From the NCBI RefSeq assembly GCF_017813395.1, contig NZ_JAGIZB010000010.1, forward strand, positions 62,001 through 126,000: a DNA stretch of 64,000 nucleotides. Direction: 5' to 3'. The notes under the pieces are model-generated. The model was not told the DNA's origin. It did no database searches and saw nothing but the letters and a program-made list of their open reading frames with translations. Source of the DNA: Pararoseomonas baculiformis. Lineage in GTDB: Bacteria; Pseudomonadota; Alphaproteobacteria; Acetobacterales; Acetobacteraceae. Shown in pieces: positions 17,227-25,429 of the stretch; position 1 is the first letter of the stretch, and each line of letters starts with the position of its first letter. The position numbers and the translations under genes were made by a program.

Positions 17227-18137
17227 ACCTTCTCCACTTCCGCGCGGCCCAGCAGGCCGGTCGGCATGAAGACGAGGGTGATCGCCAGGATCGCGAAGGT
17301 CGCGACATCCTTGTACTGGACGGAAAAATAGGCGCTCCAGAAGGTCTCGATCAGCCCGATGAGCAGCCCGCCCAGCACCGCCCCGGGCAGGGAGCCGATG
17401 CCGCCCAGCACGGCGGCTGTGAAAGCCTTAACCCCGGCCAGGAAGCCGATATAGAAGTCGATCACCCCGTATCGCAGCAGGTACATGGTGCCGGCCACCG
17501 CGGCGAGCGACGCGCCGATGACGAAGGTGATGCTGATGGTGCGGTCCGTGTCGATGCCCAGTAGCCCCGCCATCTTCCGGTCCTGCTCGCAGGCGCGCAT
17601 GGCCCGCCCCAGCGATGTCCGCGTGACCAGCCAGGTGAACACGGCGAGGATGACGAGGGTCACGATCACGATCATGGCCTGCATGGTGGAGATCGAGACG
17701 GCGAAGCCATTCCCGTGCCAAAGCTCCACGCTGCCGGTGACGAGGGATTCGATCGGCTTCACCCGCGCGCCCTGGGCCACCTGAACATAGTTCTGCAGCA
17801 CGATGGACATGCCGATGGCGCTGATCAGCGGCGCCAGGCGGAAGGATCCGCGGAGCGGCCGGTAGGCCACCCGCTCCACCGACCAGCCATAGAGCGCCGT
17901 GACGGCCATGGAGACCAGGAGCACGAGGAGGATCGCGCCCGGCCCGGTTCCCCACCCCCCCATGGAGATCAGCACGAAGGAAATGAGGGAGATGAAGGCG
18001 CCGATCATGAAGATGTCGCCATGGGCGAAATTGATCATGCCGATGATCCCGTAGACCATCGTGTAGCCCACCGCGATCAATCCATAGATCATGCCCAGCG
18101 CGACGCCGTTGATGAGCTGCTGCAGGGCATAGGCCAA
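17223..18137 (-). CDS. livH: ABC transporter permease, LivH type
   Basis: The protein has 304 residues from a TTG start. It has the LivH pattern LQQLINGVALGMIYGLIAVGYTMVYGIIGMINFAHGDIFM and the EAA loop GRAMRACEQDRKMAGLLGID, with about eight membrane helices. I chose TTG 18137 because it directly begins the family N-terminus (AYALQQ) and is preceded by ACGGAG at 8 bases; the upstream ATG at 18221 would add an Arg/Pro-rich segment. First gene of the liv operon, so its promoter should lie in 18138-18246. Confidence 0.9.
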   Translation of the reverse strand: MAYALQQLINGVALGMIYGLIAVGYTMVYGIIGMINFAHGDIFMIGAFISLISFVLISMGGWGTGPGAILLVLLVSMAVTALYGWSVERVAYRPLRGSFRLAPLISAIGMSIVLQNYVQVAQGARVKPIESLVTGSVELWHGNGFAVSISTMQAMIVIVTLVILAVFTWLVTRTSLGRAMRACEQDRKMAGLLGIDTDRTISITFVIGASLAAVAGTMYLLRYGVIDFYIGFLAGVKAFTAAVLGGIGSLPGAVLGGLLIGLIETFWSAYFSVQYKDVATFAILAITLVFMPTGLLGRAEVEKV

Positions 18138-18246
18138 GCGCGGTCTCCGTCTTTTCCAGGAGCCGGGTTTTCCCGGCGGTGAAGCGTCCCGGCATGAAGC
18201 TAAGCCGGGCGCGCGCGCCAAGTAAACGGGCCGCGCGCCCTGCGCC

Positions 18247-18807
18247 TCAGCCCTTGAGGCGGCGGGACCAGTCCCGCAGGGCCACCAGCTGCTGGGCGAT
18301 GAAGCCCCGCGTCGCCTCGTCGGTCAGCCGGCCCTCGGAGTCCACCTTGGCGCCGGACTGGGCGATGAACACCTCCGGCTTGTTCAGCGGATGGGCGTTG
18401 AGGAAGACGCACATCTTCCGCAGGTCGTACTGGGCCCGCGCCGTGCCGAGCAGGCCCTGGCTGGCGCCCATGATGGCGATGGGCTTCTCGTTGAAGGGCT
18501 GCTCCGGCGGGCGGGAGGCCCAGTCGATCGCGTTCTTCAGCACGCCGGGGATGGAGTAGTTGTATTCCGGCGTGGCGATCAGCAGCGCGTCGGCTTCCCG
18601 CACCGCGTGGCGGAACGCCTCCACCGCGGCCGGATAGCCCTGCCCGGCGCGGAGATCATCGTCATAGGGCGGAATATCCCGCAGCCCCTCAAAGAGGGTG
18701 ACGACCACCCCCTCGGGCGCCAGCTCGGCCGCGGCGCGCAGGGCGGCCGTGTTGTGCGACCCGCGCCGGAGGCTGCCGGAAATGCCGAGGATCTTGAAAT
18801 CGCTCAT
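18247..18807 (-). CDS. NADPH-dependent FMN reductase family protein
   Basis: The protein has 186 residues with a flavodoxin-like fold. It has the nucleotide-binding start ILGISGSLRRGSHNTAAL, the flavin-binding ATPEYNYSIPGVLKNAIDW loop and PIAIMGASQGLLGTARAQYDLR, typical of chromate/azo/quinone reductases such as YieF/ChrR. It probably reduces quinones or FMN with NAD(P)H in the cytoplasm. The following gene on the same strand, maleylacetate reductase, starts nearer the middle of the cluster and the two are separated by 24 bases, so they may be co-transcribed. Confidence 0.9.
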   Translation of the reverse strand: MSDFKILGISGSLRRGSHNTAALRAAAELAPEGVVVTLFEGLRDIPPYDDDLRAGQGYPAAVEAFRHAVREADALLIATPEYNYSIPGVLKNAIDWASRPPEQPFNEKPIAIMGASQGLLGTARAQYDLRKMCVFLNAHPLNKPEVFIAQSGAKVDSEGRLTDEATRGFIAQQLVALRDWSRRLKG

Positions 18808-18831
18808 CGTGGATGATGTCTCCAGAAGGAA

Positions 18832-19902
18832 TCACGGCTTTTCCACCAGGGGCGGCTCCCCGGCCAGGGCGCGGGCGAGCAGGGCCGCCAACCCCGCCTC
18901 GGTCACGGGGCGCGGATTGGGATAGGGGCTGGCGGTGGCGAGGGACAGCGCGCGCGGCAGGTCCGCCTCACGCAGCCCCAGTTCCGCCAGGGAGCGCGCG
19001 GCCCCCAGCCGCCCCGCCAGCGCCCAGAGCCCGCCCGGCGCATCCTCCGCCCCCAGGGCGCGGGCGATGCGCGCCATGGCCTCCGGCGCGGCCGGGGCGT
19101 TGTAGGCGGCGGCATGGGGCAGGATCACCGCGTGGGTCTCGGCATGCGGCAGGTCGAAACCGCCCCCCAGCGCATGGCAGAGCTTGTGGTGCAGCCCCAT
19201 GGTCACCTGCCCCAGCACCGTGCCGCAGAGCCAGGCGCCATAGAGCGCCTCGGCCCGCGCCTCGGCGTCCCGGGGCTCCTCGCGGATCCGGGGCAGGGCG
19301 GCGGCCAGGGCGCGAACGCCTTCCTCCGCCATGATCGCGGTCACCGGCGTGCCGTCGGGGGCGTAGAGCACCTCCACCGCGTGGGCGATGGCGTTCAACC
19401 CGGAAACGGCGGCAATGCCCGGCGGCAGGTCCAGGGTCAGCGTGGGATCATAGAGCACCAGGGCCGGCAGCACGCGCGGGTCGCGCCCCGTGCTCTTCGC
19501 CCCGCCACGCGTCAGCCCCCACACGGCGGTGCATTCCGAGCCGGAATAGGTCGTGGGCACGGCCAGCGCGGGCAGGCTGCCGGACAGCGCGACCGCCTTG
19601 GCCAGCCCAATGGCGCTACCGCCGCCAACGGCCAGCACCGCGTCGGCGCCCAGGGCTGCGGCACGGACGGAAGCGGCCTCGGCAACCTCCACCGGCACAT
19701 GCATCCGCGCCTCCGCATGCAGCCCGGCCCCGCGCGCGCCGATGAGCGCGAGCACCCTCTCGCCCAGGGCCCGCTGGCCCGGGGTGGAGAGGACCAGCAC
19801 GCGCCGCAGCCCCATGGCGTCGAGTTCCGCCGGCAGCCGGCCGAGGCTTTCCGCCCCGAAGACCACGCGCTGCGGGAGCGGCGCATGGGTGAAGGCGCGC
19901 AT
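18832..19902 (-). CDS. Maleylacetate reductase (iron-containing alcohol dehydrogenase family)
   Basis: The protein has 356 residues. It converts maleylacetate to 3-oxoadipate with NAD(P)H, the last peripheral step in hydroxyquinol and chlorocatechol degradation. Seen motifs: NAD-binding AVGGGSAIGLAKA, PTTYSGSECTAVWGLT, and the MAR signature GLHHKLCHALGGGFDLPHAETHAVILPH, which distinguishes it from other Fe-ADHs. No intradiol dioxygenase is in the window, so the ring-cleavage partner is missing locally. The upstream SnoaL-like gene ends 5 bases before this ATG and is in the same operon. Confidence 0.88.
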   Translation of the reverse strand: MRAFTHAPLPQRVVFGAESLGRLPAELDAMGLRRVLVLSTPGQRALGERVLALIGARGAGLHAEARMHVPVEVAEAASVRAAALGADAVLAVGGGSAIGLAKAVALSGSLPALAVPTTYSGSECTAVWGLTRGGAKSTGRDPRVLPALVLYDPTLTLDLPPGIAAVSGLNAIAHAVEVLYAPDGTPVTAIMAEEGVRALAAALPRIREEPRDAEARAEALYGAWLCGTVLGQVTMGLHHKLCHALGGGFDLPHAETHAVILPHAAAYNAPAAPEAMARIARALGAEDAPGGLWALAGRLGAARSLAELGLREADLPRALSLATASPYPNPRPVTEAGLAALLARALAGEPPLVEKP

Positions 19903-19907
19903 GGCGG

Positions 19908-20519
19908 TCACTCCTCCCAGTCCAGTGCCTCTCCCCGAAGCCAGGCGGCGCCGGCCGCGTAGAGCGCCTGCACCTTCTCCCCTTTCAGCCCGGGCATGTC
20001 GGTCTTCACCTGGTAGCCGATGCCGGTTTGCAAATAGGCGAGATGCCGATAGCCCTCGGGGAAGCGCGAGAGCAGCGCGCCATCCAGCTCCAGCCGCGCG
20101 GCGGGATCCACCGGGTCCATCCGGTCCTTCTCGTAGATCGGCTGGCGCAGCACGATCTTCCAGCCATCCTCCCGCTCCTCGATGAAGTCGTAGAAGCGGC
20201 CTGTGCAGACCACATCCACCGGCACCCCATGCACGGGCGCGCGCTGGGAGATGGTCATCTTCGTCTGCGCGACCGCGCGGCGGCCCTGCATGTCCACGGC
20301 GCAGCCGCCGAGGAAATGCAGGATGGAAACGCCCCTGGCCCATCCCTCCTGGCTGGCGCGGATGAACTCGGCGGCCGGGGCCTGGCACCAGGTGGCCATC
20401 ATCCGCCCCTCTGGTGCCCAGACCGTGCGGAACCGCTCCCAGTCGCCCGCATCGCGCCAGACGGCCCAGTTCTGCACCAGCTCCATCACCTGCAGCCGGC
20501 GCAGCATCGCCTCGCTCAT
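19908..20519 (-). CDS. SnoaL-like / NTF2-fold protein
   Basis: The protein has 203 residues. The first 150 fit the SnoaL_4/NTF2-like cone-shaped barrel: VMELVQNWAVWRDAGDWERFRTVWAPEGRM, then FLGGCAVDMQGRRAVAQTKMTISQR and TGRFYDFIEEREDGWKIVLRQPIYEKDRM. Family members include dehydrases, isomerases and small subunits of ring-hydroxylating dioxygenases. It precedes maleylacetate reductase by 5 bases, which suggests a role in the same aromatic route, but the reaction is unknown. Confidence 0.75.
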   Translation of the reverse strand: MSEAMLRRLQVMELVQNWAVWRDAGDWERFRTVWAPEGRMMATWCQAPAAEFIRASQEGWARGVSILHFLGGCAVDMQGRRAVAQTKMTISQRAPVHGVPVDVVCTGRFYDFIEEREDGWKIVLRQPIYEKDRMDPVDPAARLELDGALLSRFPEGYRHLAYLQTGIGYQVKTDMPGLKGEKVQALYAAGAAWLRGEALDWEE

Positions 20520-20681
20520 CCCGTTTCCTCCGCCTCGTGCCCTTGTGGGCAGGATAGGCCTGTCCCGTCACGCTGGCGATATGAGCGGCTTGACGCGCGG
20601 GCCCTGCGCCGTCCCCAATCCACCGAGGCCGCCGCCGTGAACTCCGCCACAAGGAGGGGCAGGGGGCCAGGAGGATGGTCC

Positions 20682-21674
20682 ATGCCCCGTTCCATGCCCG
20701 TGGCGCGCCGCGCCGCGCTTGGCCTGCTCGCCCTTCCCGCGCTTCTCCCGGCGCGCGGGCTGGCCCAACCGCGCTGGCCGGACCGGCCGATCCGCTTCCT
20801 CCAGGGCTTCGGCGCGGGCGGCACGACGGATATCGTCGCGCGGCTGATCGCGCCGTCGCTGGCCGCACATCTCGGCCAGCCCGTGGTGATGGAGAACCGC
20901 CCCGGCGCCGGTGGCACCCTGGCCGCCGAAGGGCTGGCCCGCGCCAGGGATGGGCACACGATGATGCTCATCAACAACGGCTATGCGGTCTCCGCCGCCC
21001 TCTATCGCCGCCTTCCCTATGATCCGCTCGCGGATGTGGAGCCGGTGGCGATGGTGGCCTCCGTCGGCCTCGTGCTGCTCGCGGGCGGCGGGGCGGAGGC
21101 GCCGCGCGACATGGCGGAACTGGTTCGCCGCGCCAAGGCCTCCCCAGGCGCGCTGAACCTCGCCACGGTCGGCGTCGGCAGCACGCAGCATTTCGTGGCC
21201 GAGGCCATCCAGGCCGCCGCTGGCATCCGGCTGACCCATGTGCCCTATCGCGGCACGCCCGCCGCCCTGGTGGCGCTGCGCAATGGAGAGGTGGAACTGG
21301 TGGTGGAGCCCGCCTCCTCCGTGCTCGGCCAGATCCGGGGCGGGGAGGCAAGGCCGCTCGCCATCACATCGCGGGATCGCTCGCCGCTGCTGCCGGACGT
21401 GCCAACCGTCGCGGAGCTGCTCGGCGCGCCGGATTTCGACATCCAGACCTGGTACGCCATCGCCCTGCCGGCCGGTACGCCGCCCGATGTTGTGGCGCGC
21501 GTCACCGAAGCGGCGGAAAGAACGCTCGCCGATCCGGCCCTGCGCGCGCGGCTGGGCGAACTGGGCCTCGCGCCCCGGGCCACCATCCCGCCCGATGCGG
21601 TGAAGGCCGCGGTGCATGCGGAAATCACGCGCTGGGCCGGGGTGATCCAGCGCACTGGGATGGAGCGCCAATAG
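20682..21674 (+). CDS. Bug-family tripartite tricarboxylate transporter binding protein
   Basis: The protein has 330 residues. A signal peptide (ARRAALGLLALPALLPARGLAQ) is followed by the Bug/TctC fold: WPDRPIRFLQGFGAGGTTDIVARLIAP, then VVMENRPGAGGTLAAE, RLPYDPLADVEPVAMV and THVPYRGTPAALVALRNGEVELV. These periplasmic proteins bind carboxylates for TctAB permeases or for sensing. No TctA/TctB genes are present here, as is common for orphan Bug proteins. ATG 20682 has GGAGG seven bases upstream. Divergent from the SnoaL/maleylacetate reductase operon, so it may supply that pathway. Confidence 0.9.
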   Translation: MPRSMPVARRAALGLLALPALLPARGLAQPRWPDRPIRFLQGFGAGGTTDIVARLIAPSLAAHLGQPVVMENRPGAGGTLAAEGLARARDGHTMMLINNGYAVSAALYRRLPYDPLADVEPVAMVASVGLVLLAGGGAEAPRDMAELVRRAKASPGALNLATVGVGSTQHFVAEAIQAAAGIRLTHVPYRGTPAALVALRNGEVELVVEPASSVLGQIRGGEARPLAITSRDRSPLLPDVPTVAELLGAPDFDIQTWYAIALPAGTPPDVVARVTEAAERTLADPALRARLGELGLAPRATIPPDAVKAAVHAEITRWAGVIQRTGMERQ

Positions 21675-21771
21675 GCCCACCACGCGGAATGTCCGGGAAG
21701 GCTGCTCTTCGAACTAGGCGGCATTCAGAGGAAAATTTCGGAATCGATACATATCCGGGGTGCTGAAGCTC

Positions 21772-21786
21772 GGATACAAGGTATCC
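21772..21786. promoter_or_regulatory. GGATAC-N3-GTATCC inverted repeat, candidate operator
   Basis: A perfect 6-bp dyad with a 3-base spacer lies 54 bases upstream of the carbonic anhydrase start, in a locally AT-richer stretch. A related half site (TATCCGG) lies about 20 bases upstream. The layout fits a regulator site near the carbonic anhydrase promoter, but the regulator is unknown. Confidence 0.3.
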
Positions 21787-21839
21787 GCCTGGGCGCGGCA
21801 TCTCACCGGCCCCGCCGCGTCCTCCCTGGGAGTGCCCCC

Positions 21840-22595
21840 GTGCAAAACCGGCCCTGCCTCTGCTGCGGCGATGGAACCCATGCCGGCATCCTTCACGGAC
21901 GGCGTGGCCTCCTGGCGCGCGGAATAGCGGCCGGCCTTGTCGCCACGGGCCTGCCGCGGGCGCCAGCCCTGTCCGCGAGTGCCGTCGCGCATACGACGCT
22001 GACGCCCGACCAGGCCCTAGATCAGCTCAAGAAGGGCAATGACGATTACCAGCACGGAGCACCGTACAGCTTCGCCCACGACCGACCGCGCCGTGTCGAA
22101 CTGGCCCGCGGACAGGCGCCTTTCGCCGTGCTCGTCGGCTGTTCGGACAGCCGGGTTCCGCCGGAACTCCTCTTCGGCCGCGGACTTGGCGAGCTGTTCA
22201 TCGTGCGCAACGCGGGCAATACCGTGGACACCGCAGCGCTGGGCAGCATCGAATACGGCGTCGGGGTGCTCGGCTGCCCCTTGGTGGTTGTCCTCGGCCA
22301 TGAGGGCTGCGGGGCTGTCGCCGCGGCCCTGGAGATGGTGGAACGCAACGCCACATTCCCGGGCGTCATCGGCGAGATGGTCCAGCCGATCCTTCCCGCC
22401 GTGCTGTCGGCCCGGGGCGCGGACGGGAAGCTTTCGCTTGATGACGCGGTGATCGCCAATGCCAGGCGCGTCGCCATGCGCCTGAAGACCCAGAGCCCCG
22501 TCCTCCAGGCCGCGATCAGTCAGAAGAAGCTGAAAGTGGTTGCCGCACGATACGACCTGGATGATGGCGATGTCAGGTGGTTCGAGGACGCCTGA
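21840..22595 (+). CDS. Exported beta-class carbonic anhydrase
   Basis: The protein has 251 residues. It catalyses CO2 hydration. The zinc site is complete: Cys101 and Asp103-Arg105 in CSDSR, and His154 and Cys157 in HEGC. A Cys-rich start (PCLCCGDG) leads into RRGLLARGIAAGLVATGLPRAPALSASA, a likely export signal, possibly Tat type, so this is a periplasmic enzyme rather than the usual cytoplasmic one. GTG 21840 follows GGGAG at good spacing. It lies downstream of a Bug gene but a 165-base gap with its own dyad suggests a separate promoter. Confidence 0.9.
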   Translation: MQNRPCLCCGDGTHAGILHGRRGLLARGIAAGLVATGLPRAPALSASAVAHTTLTPDQALDQLKKGNDDYQHGAPYSFAHDRPRRVELARGQAPFAVLVGCSDSRVPPELLFGRGLGELFIVRNAGNTVDTAALGSIEYGVGVLGCPLVVVLGHEGCGAVAAALEMVERNATFPGVIGEMVQPILPAVLSARGADGKLSLDDAVIANARRVAMRLKTQSPVLQAAISQKKLKVVAARYDLDDGDVRWFEDA

Positions 22596-22704
22596 CCCGA
22601 GCGCCCCAGCAGGCCCGCCGCGCGCGCCACCCGGCCTGATGCTGCGAGCCAGCCGGGCTGGTCGGCATGCCCTGGACCCGCCATGGGGCTGCCGCAGCTT
22701 CAGA

Positions 22705-22732
22705 CGGGTGCCAAACCGCCCCGTGGCACCCG
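22705..22732. terminator. Hairpin in the gap between convergent genes
   Basis: The 222-base gap between the carbonic anhydrase (+) and the ModA-like gene (-) is rich in stem-loops. The clearest has 9-bp arms 22705-22713 and 22724-22732; a further GC-rich imperfect hairpin lies near 22779-22809. They could end both transcripts; no T-run is present. Confidence 0.35.
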
Positions 22733-22817
22733 CCCTGATATCCCGCCGGGGCTTCTGGCGGGGTCGTCCTGTAACGCCTGGGCGGGCGCCGGGTTCCCCG
22801 GTGCCGCCCTTCGCTGC

Positions 22818-23510
22818 TCAGGGCGGAAGGATCGGCTCCAGCCCCGCCGCCTCAAGCGTCGGGGCGGCGTCGCGGGAAGCCAGGAAGCGCAGCAGCCGCT
22901 CCGCCGCCACGGGCTGCGCGGCGCCCCGGAAGATCGCGGCGGAGAAGACGGCCACCACCTCCACCTCGGGCGGAAGCCGCCCGGCCACCTCGATCCCCGG
23001 CACGGCCAGCAGCTCGCTCACCTGCTGCACGGCGATCGCCACCTCGCCGCTCGCAGCCAGCTCGGCCGTGAAGCCGGCCTGGATGATCCTGGCCTTGGCG
23101 TTCACCTCCTCCGCGATGCCCAGGCGCTCGATCAACCCGGCGAAGGCGATGCCGCTTGCCCCCGTGCGGGAATAGGCGACGGAGGGCGCCGCCCGCAGCG
23201 TCTCGCGCAGCGCATCGAGTGAGCCGAGATCCGGATGCGGCGCCCCGGCCTTCACCGCGAAGCCGACATGGGAGCGGACGAGGTCCTTTCGGCTGGCGGG
23301 ATCCAGCACGCCATCGGCGCAGAGCTGCCCGATGCCGTCGGCGGTAAGGATGGCGAGATCCGCGCGCTCGCCGCCGCGGATGCGCTGCAGCAGGCCGACC
23401 GTCGGCAGGAAATCCGCCTCCACCGTCATGCCGGCAACGGCCTCCAGCCGCGCCGTCATGCCGCGCATGGCGCCGACCACCGCGAGGGTGGAAAGGATGC
23501 GGAGCGTCAT
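22818..23510 (-). CDS. ModA-like substrate-binding domain protein
   Basis: The protein has 230 residues. It resembles the molybdate-binding ModA fold (PF13531): MTLRILSTLAVVGAMRGMTARLEA, ADLAILTADGIGQLCADGVLD, then VAYSRTGASGIAFAGLIERLGI and a C-terminal LRFLASRDAAPTLEAAGLEPI. There is no signal peptide, which is odd for an ABC binding protein, so it may be a cytoplasmic ligand binder or its signal has been lost. ABC permease and ATPase genes are absent. It is the last gene of a catabolic operon and overlaps the dehydrogenase gene before it by 4 bases. Confidence 0.75.
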   Translation of the reverse strand: MTLRILSTLAVVGAMRGMTARLEAVAGMTVEADFLPTVGLLQRIRGGERADLAILTADGIGQLCADGVLDPASRKDLVRSHVGFAVKAGAPHPDLGSLDALRETLRAAPSVAYSRTGASGIAFAGLIERLGIAEEVNAKARIIQAGFTAELAASGEVAIAVQQVSELLAVPGIEVAGRLPPEVEVVAVFSAAIFRGAAQPVAAERLLRFLASRDAAPTLEAAGLEPILPP

Positions 23511-24409
23511 GCTTCCAGCCCTGAAAGCTCAGCAACCAGCGCGCCGAGCGAGGAGGAATCCAGCCCGCCGCGCCCGCTGTTCACCAAAGCCTCCATCATC
23601 TGCGCCACCATGGCGGTGGCGGGGGCGAAGACACCGTGGTCGCGCATGGCGGCCAGCGAAAGGCGCGTGTCCTTGCGCATCAGCTCCGCCCGGAAGCCGG
23701 GGGCGAAGGTTTTCTCGTTGATGCGCCTGGCGTGGTTCTCCAGCACGAAGGACTTCGCGGATCCGCCGAGCAGCGCCTGGCGCATCGCCGCCGGATCCAG
23801 CCCGGCCTTGCGGCCCAGGGCCAGCGCCTCGGACACCGCCTGCATGGTGGCGGCGACGAGAAGCTGGTTCGCGGACTTGCAGACCTGCCCCGCGCCGGGC
23901 GGGCCGAGATGGGTGAGGGTCTTGCCCACAGCCCCGAAAAAGGGCCGCGCGGCGTCGAAGGCCGCGGCATCGCCGCCGATCATACAGGTCAGCGTGCCCT
24001 CCTTCGCGCCGCCCGGCCCGCCGCTCACGGGGCTGTCCAGAAGATGGGCCCCGCGCTCCTCCAGCATCCGGCGCGCGAAGCCTGCGGCGGGGGCGGCGGC
24101 GATGGTGCTGAAATCGATGACGACGGTGCCGGGCGCCACGCCTTCGGCCACGCCATCCGGGCCGAAGAGCACGGCCTCCACATCCGGCGTGTCGGGCAGG
24201 CAGAGGCCGATGCAGGCGGCGCCGCGCGCAGCCTCGGCCGGCGTTCCGGCCCAGGACGCGCCATCCGCCTCCAGCGCCTCCGCCTTGCCCCGGCTGCGGT
24301 TGTGAACCGTGAGCTGGAACCCGGCCTTCAGGAGGTTGGCGGCCATCGAGGCCCCCATCACCCCGAGGCCCAGGAAGGCGACGCGCGCCGGTGGCGAAAT
24401 GGTCTGCAA
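23507..24409 (-). CDS. NAD(P)-dependent beta-hydroxyacid dehydrogenase (HIBADH family)
   Basis: The protein has 300 residues. The dinucleotide motif is GLGVMG in AFLGLGVMGASMAANLLKAGF, followed by the substrate motif DSPVSGGPGGAKEGTLTCMIGG and the catalytic-Lys segment GAGQVCKSANQLL. This is the 3-hydroxyisobutyrate / tartronate-semialdehyde / 2-hydroxy-3-oxopropionate reductase family. The only start consistent with the family N-terminus is TTG 24409, behind GAGGAG. It lies inside the five-gene operon 27195-22818. Confidence 0.88.
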   Translation of the reverse strand: MQTISPPARVAFLGLGVMGASMAANLLKAGFQLTVHNRSRGKAEALEADGASWAGTPAEAARGAACIGLCLPDTPDVEAVLFGPDGVAEGVAPGTVVIDFSTIAAAPAAGFARRMLEERGAHLLDSPVSGGPGGAKEGTLTCMIGGDAAAFDAARPFFGAVGKTLTHLGPPGAGQVCKSANQLLVAATMQAVSEALALGRKAGLDPAAMRQALLGGSAKSFVLENHARRINEKTFAPGFRAELMRKDTRLSLAAMRDHGVFAPATAMVAQMMEALVNSGRGGLDSSSLGALVAELSGLEA

Positions 24410-24414
24410 GGTGC

Positions 24415-25383
24415 TCAGCTCCTCTTCAGGGCAGCGCGGATCTGGTCGAGCAGCGTGTCCATGGCGCGCTGGAAGGTCGGGCCATCCGCATAGCCATCGG
24501 CCTCGCCCACGCGCTCCATGAACCGCGCCCAGGTCGGGGTCTGCATGCCCTGGCGGAAGCGGTCATGCAGGTAGGTCACCATCTCGTCCGTCATGCCGGC
24601 AGGGCCGACCCAGCCCTTCATGTTGTCCGCCACGATGTCGTAGCCGAGTTCGCGAAGCGTGGGCACGTCCTTGTAGGCGGGCGCCCGCTGCTCGGAGGCG
24701 ATGGCCAGCGCCTTCAGCGCGCCGGAGTTCACCTGGTCGCCCAGCTCGTCCGTGGCGTTCACGTTCAGCTGCGTCTGCCCGGCCAGCAGCGCCTGCAGGG
24801 CGGGGCCGCCGCCGGTATAGGGCACGTGCAGCAGCTCCACATTCGCCGCCCGCTCCAGCAGGATGAAGATCGAATGCGAGAGCGATCCGACGCCCGCCGA
24901 TCCATGCGCGATGCTGCCCGGATCCGCCTTCGCCGCCGCGATGGCCGCGGCCAGGTTGGCATAGCGCGGCTGGTCCCCGCCCTTGCAGGACAGGATATGG
25001 CCGTTCCGCGTCAGCCGGATCACCGCACGGAAGGATGTCTTGGGATCGTAGGGCACCTCACGGTGCGCGGGGATCGAGGTGCTCTCGCTGCCGCCATGGA
25101 TCACCAGCGTGTGGCCATCGGGGGCCGCCCGCGCCACCTGCTCGGCCGCCAGCGCACCGCCCGCGCCGGGGCGGTTCACCACCACCATCGGCACGGGCAC
25201 CAGCGGCGCGCAGGCCTCGGCGATGGTGCGGGCGATGATGTCGCTTCCGCCGCCTGGCGCGAAGCCGACGATGAGCTGGATCGGCCGCGTGGGCTGCCAG
25301 CGGCCGATCTGCTGCGCATAGGCCGGCGCGGCCAGCGCCGCGCCCGTGGCGCCGAGCATGGCCCGGCGGGTGATCCTCATCAT
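24415..25383 (-). CDS. Bug-family tripartite tricarboxylate transporter binding protein
   Basis: The protein has 322 residues. A Tat-like signal (RITRRAMLGATGAALAAPAYAQQ) precedes the Bug fold: RPIQLIVGFAPGGGSDIIARTIAE, VVVNRPGAGGALAAEQVARAAPDGHTL, VPYTGGGPALQALLAGQTQLN. It probably captures the carboxylic acid metabolised by the dehydrogenases and aldolase encoded around it. No TctAB partner is near. ATG ATG at 25383/25380 are both possible starts. Confidence 0.9.
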   Translation of the reverse strand: MMRITRRAMLGATGAALAAPAYAQQIGRWQPTRPIQLIVGFAPGGGSDIIARTIAEACAPLVPVPMVVVNRPGAGGALAAEQVARAAPDGHTLVIHGGSESTSIPAHREVPYDPKTSFRAVIRLTRNGHILSCKGGDQPRYANLAAAIAAAKADPGSIAHGSAGVGSLSHSIFILLERAANVELLHVPYTGGGPALQALLAGQTQLNVNATDELGDQVNSGALKALAIASEQRAPAYKDVPTLRELGYDIVADNMKGWVGPAGMTDEMVTYLHDRFRQGMQTPTWARFMERVGEADGYADGPTFQRAMDTLLDQIRAALKRS

Positions 25384-25429
25384 TCCTGTCGCTCCCTGTT
25401 CATTGTTCTTCGGCGGGGCGCCGGCATCC

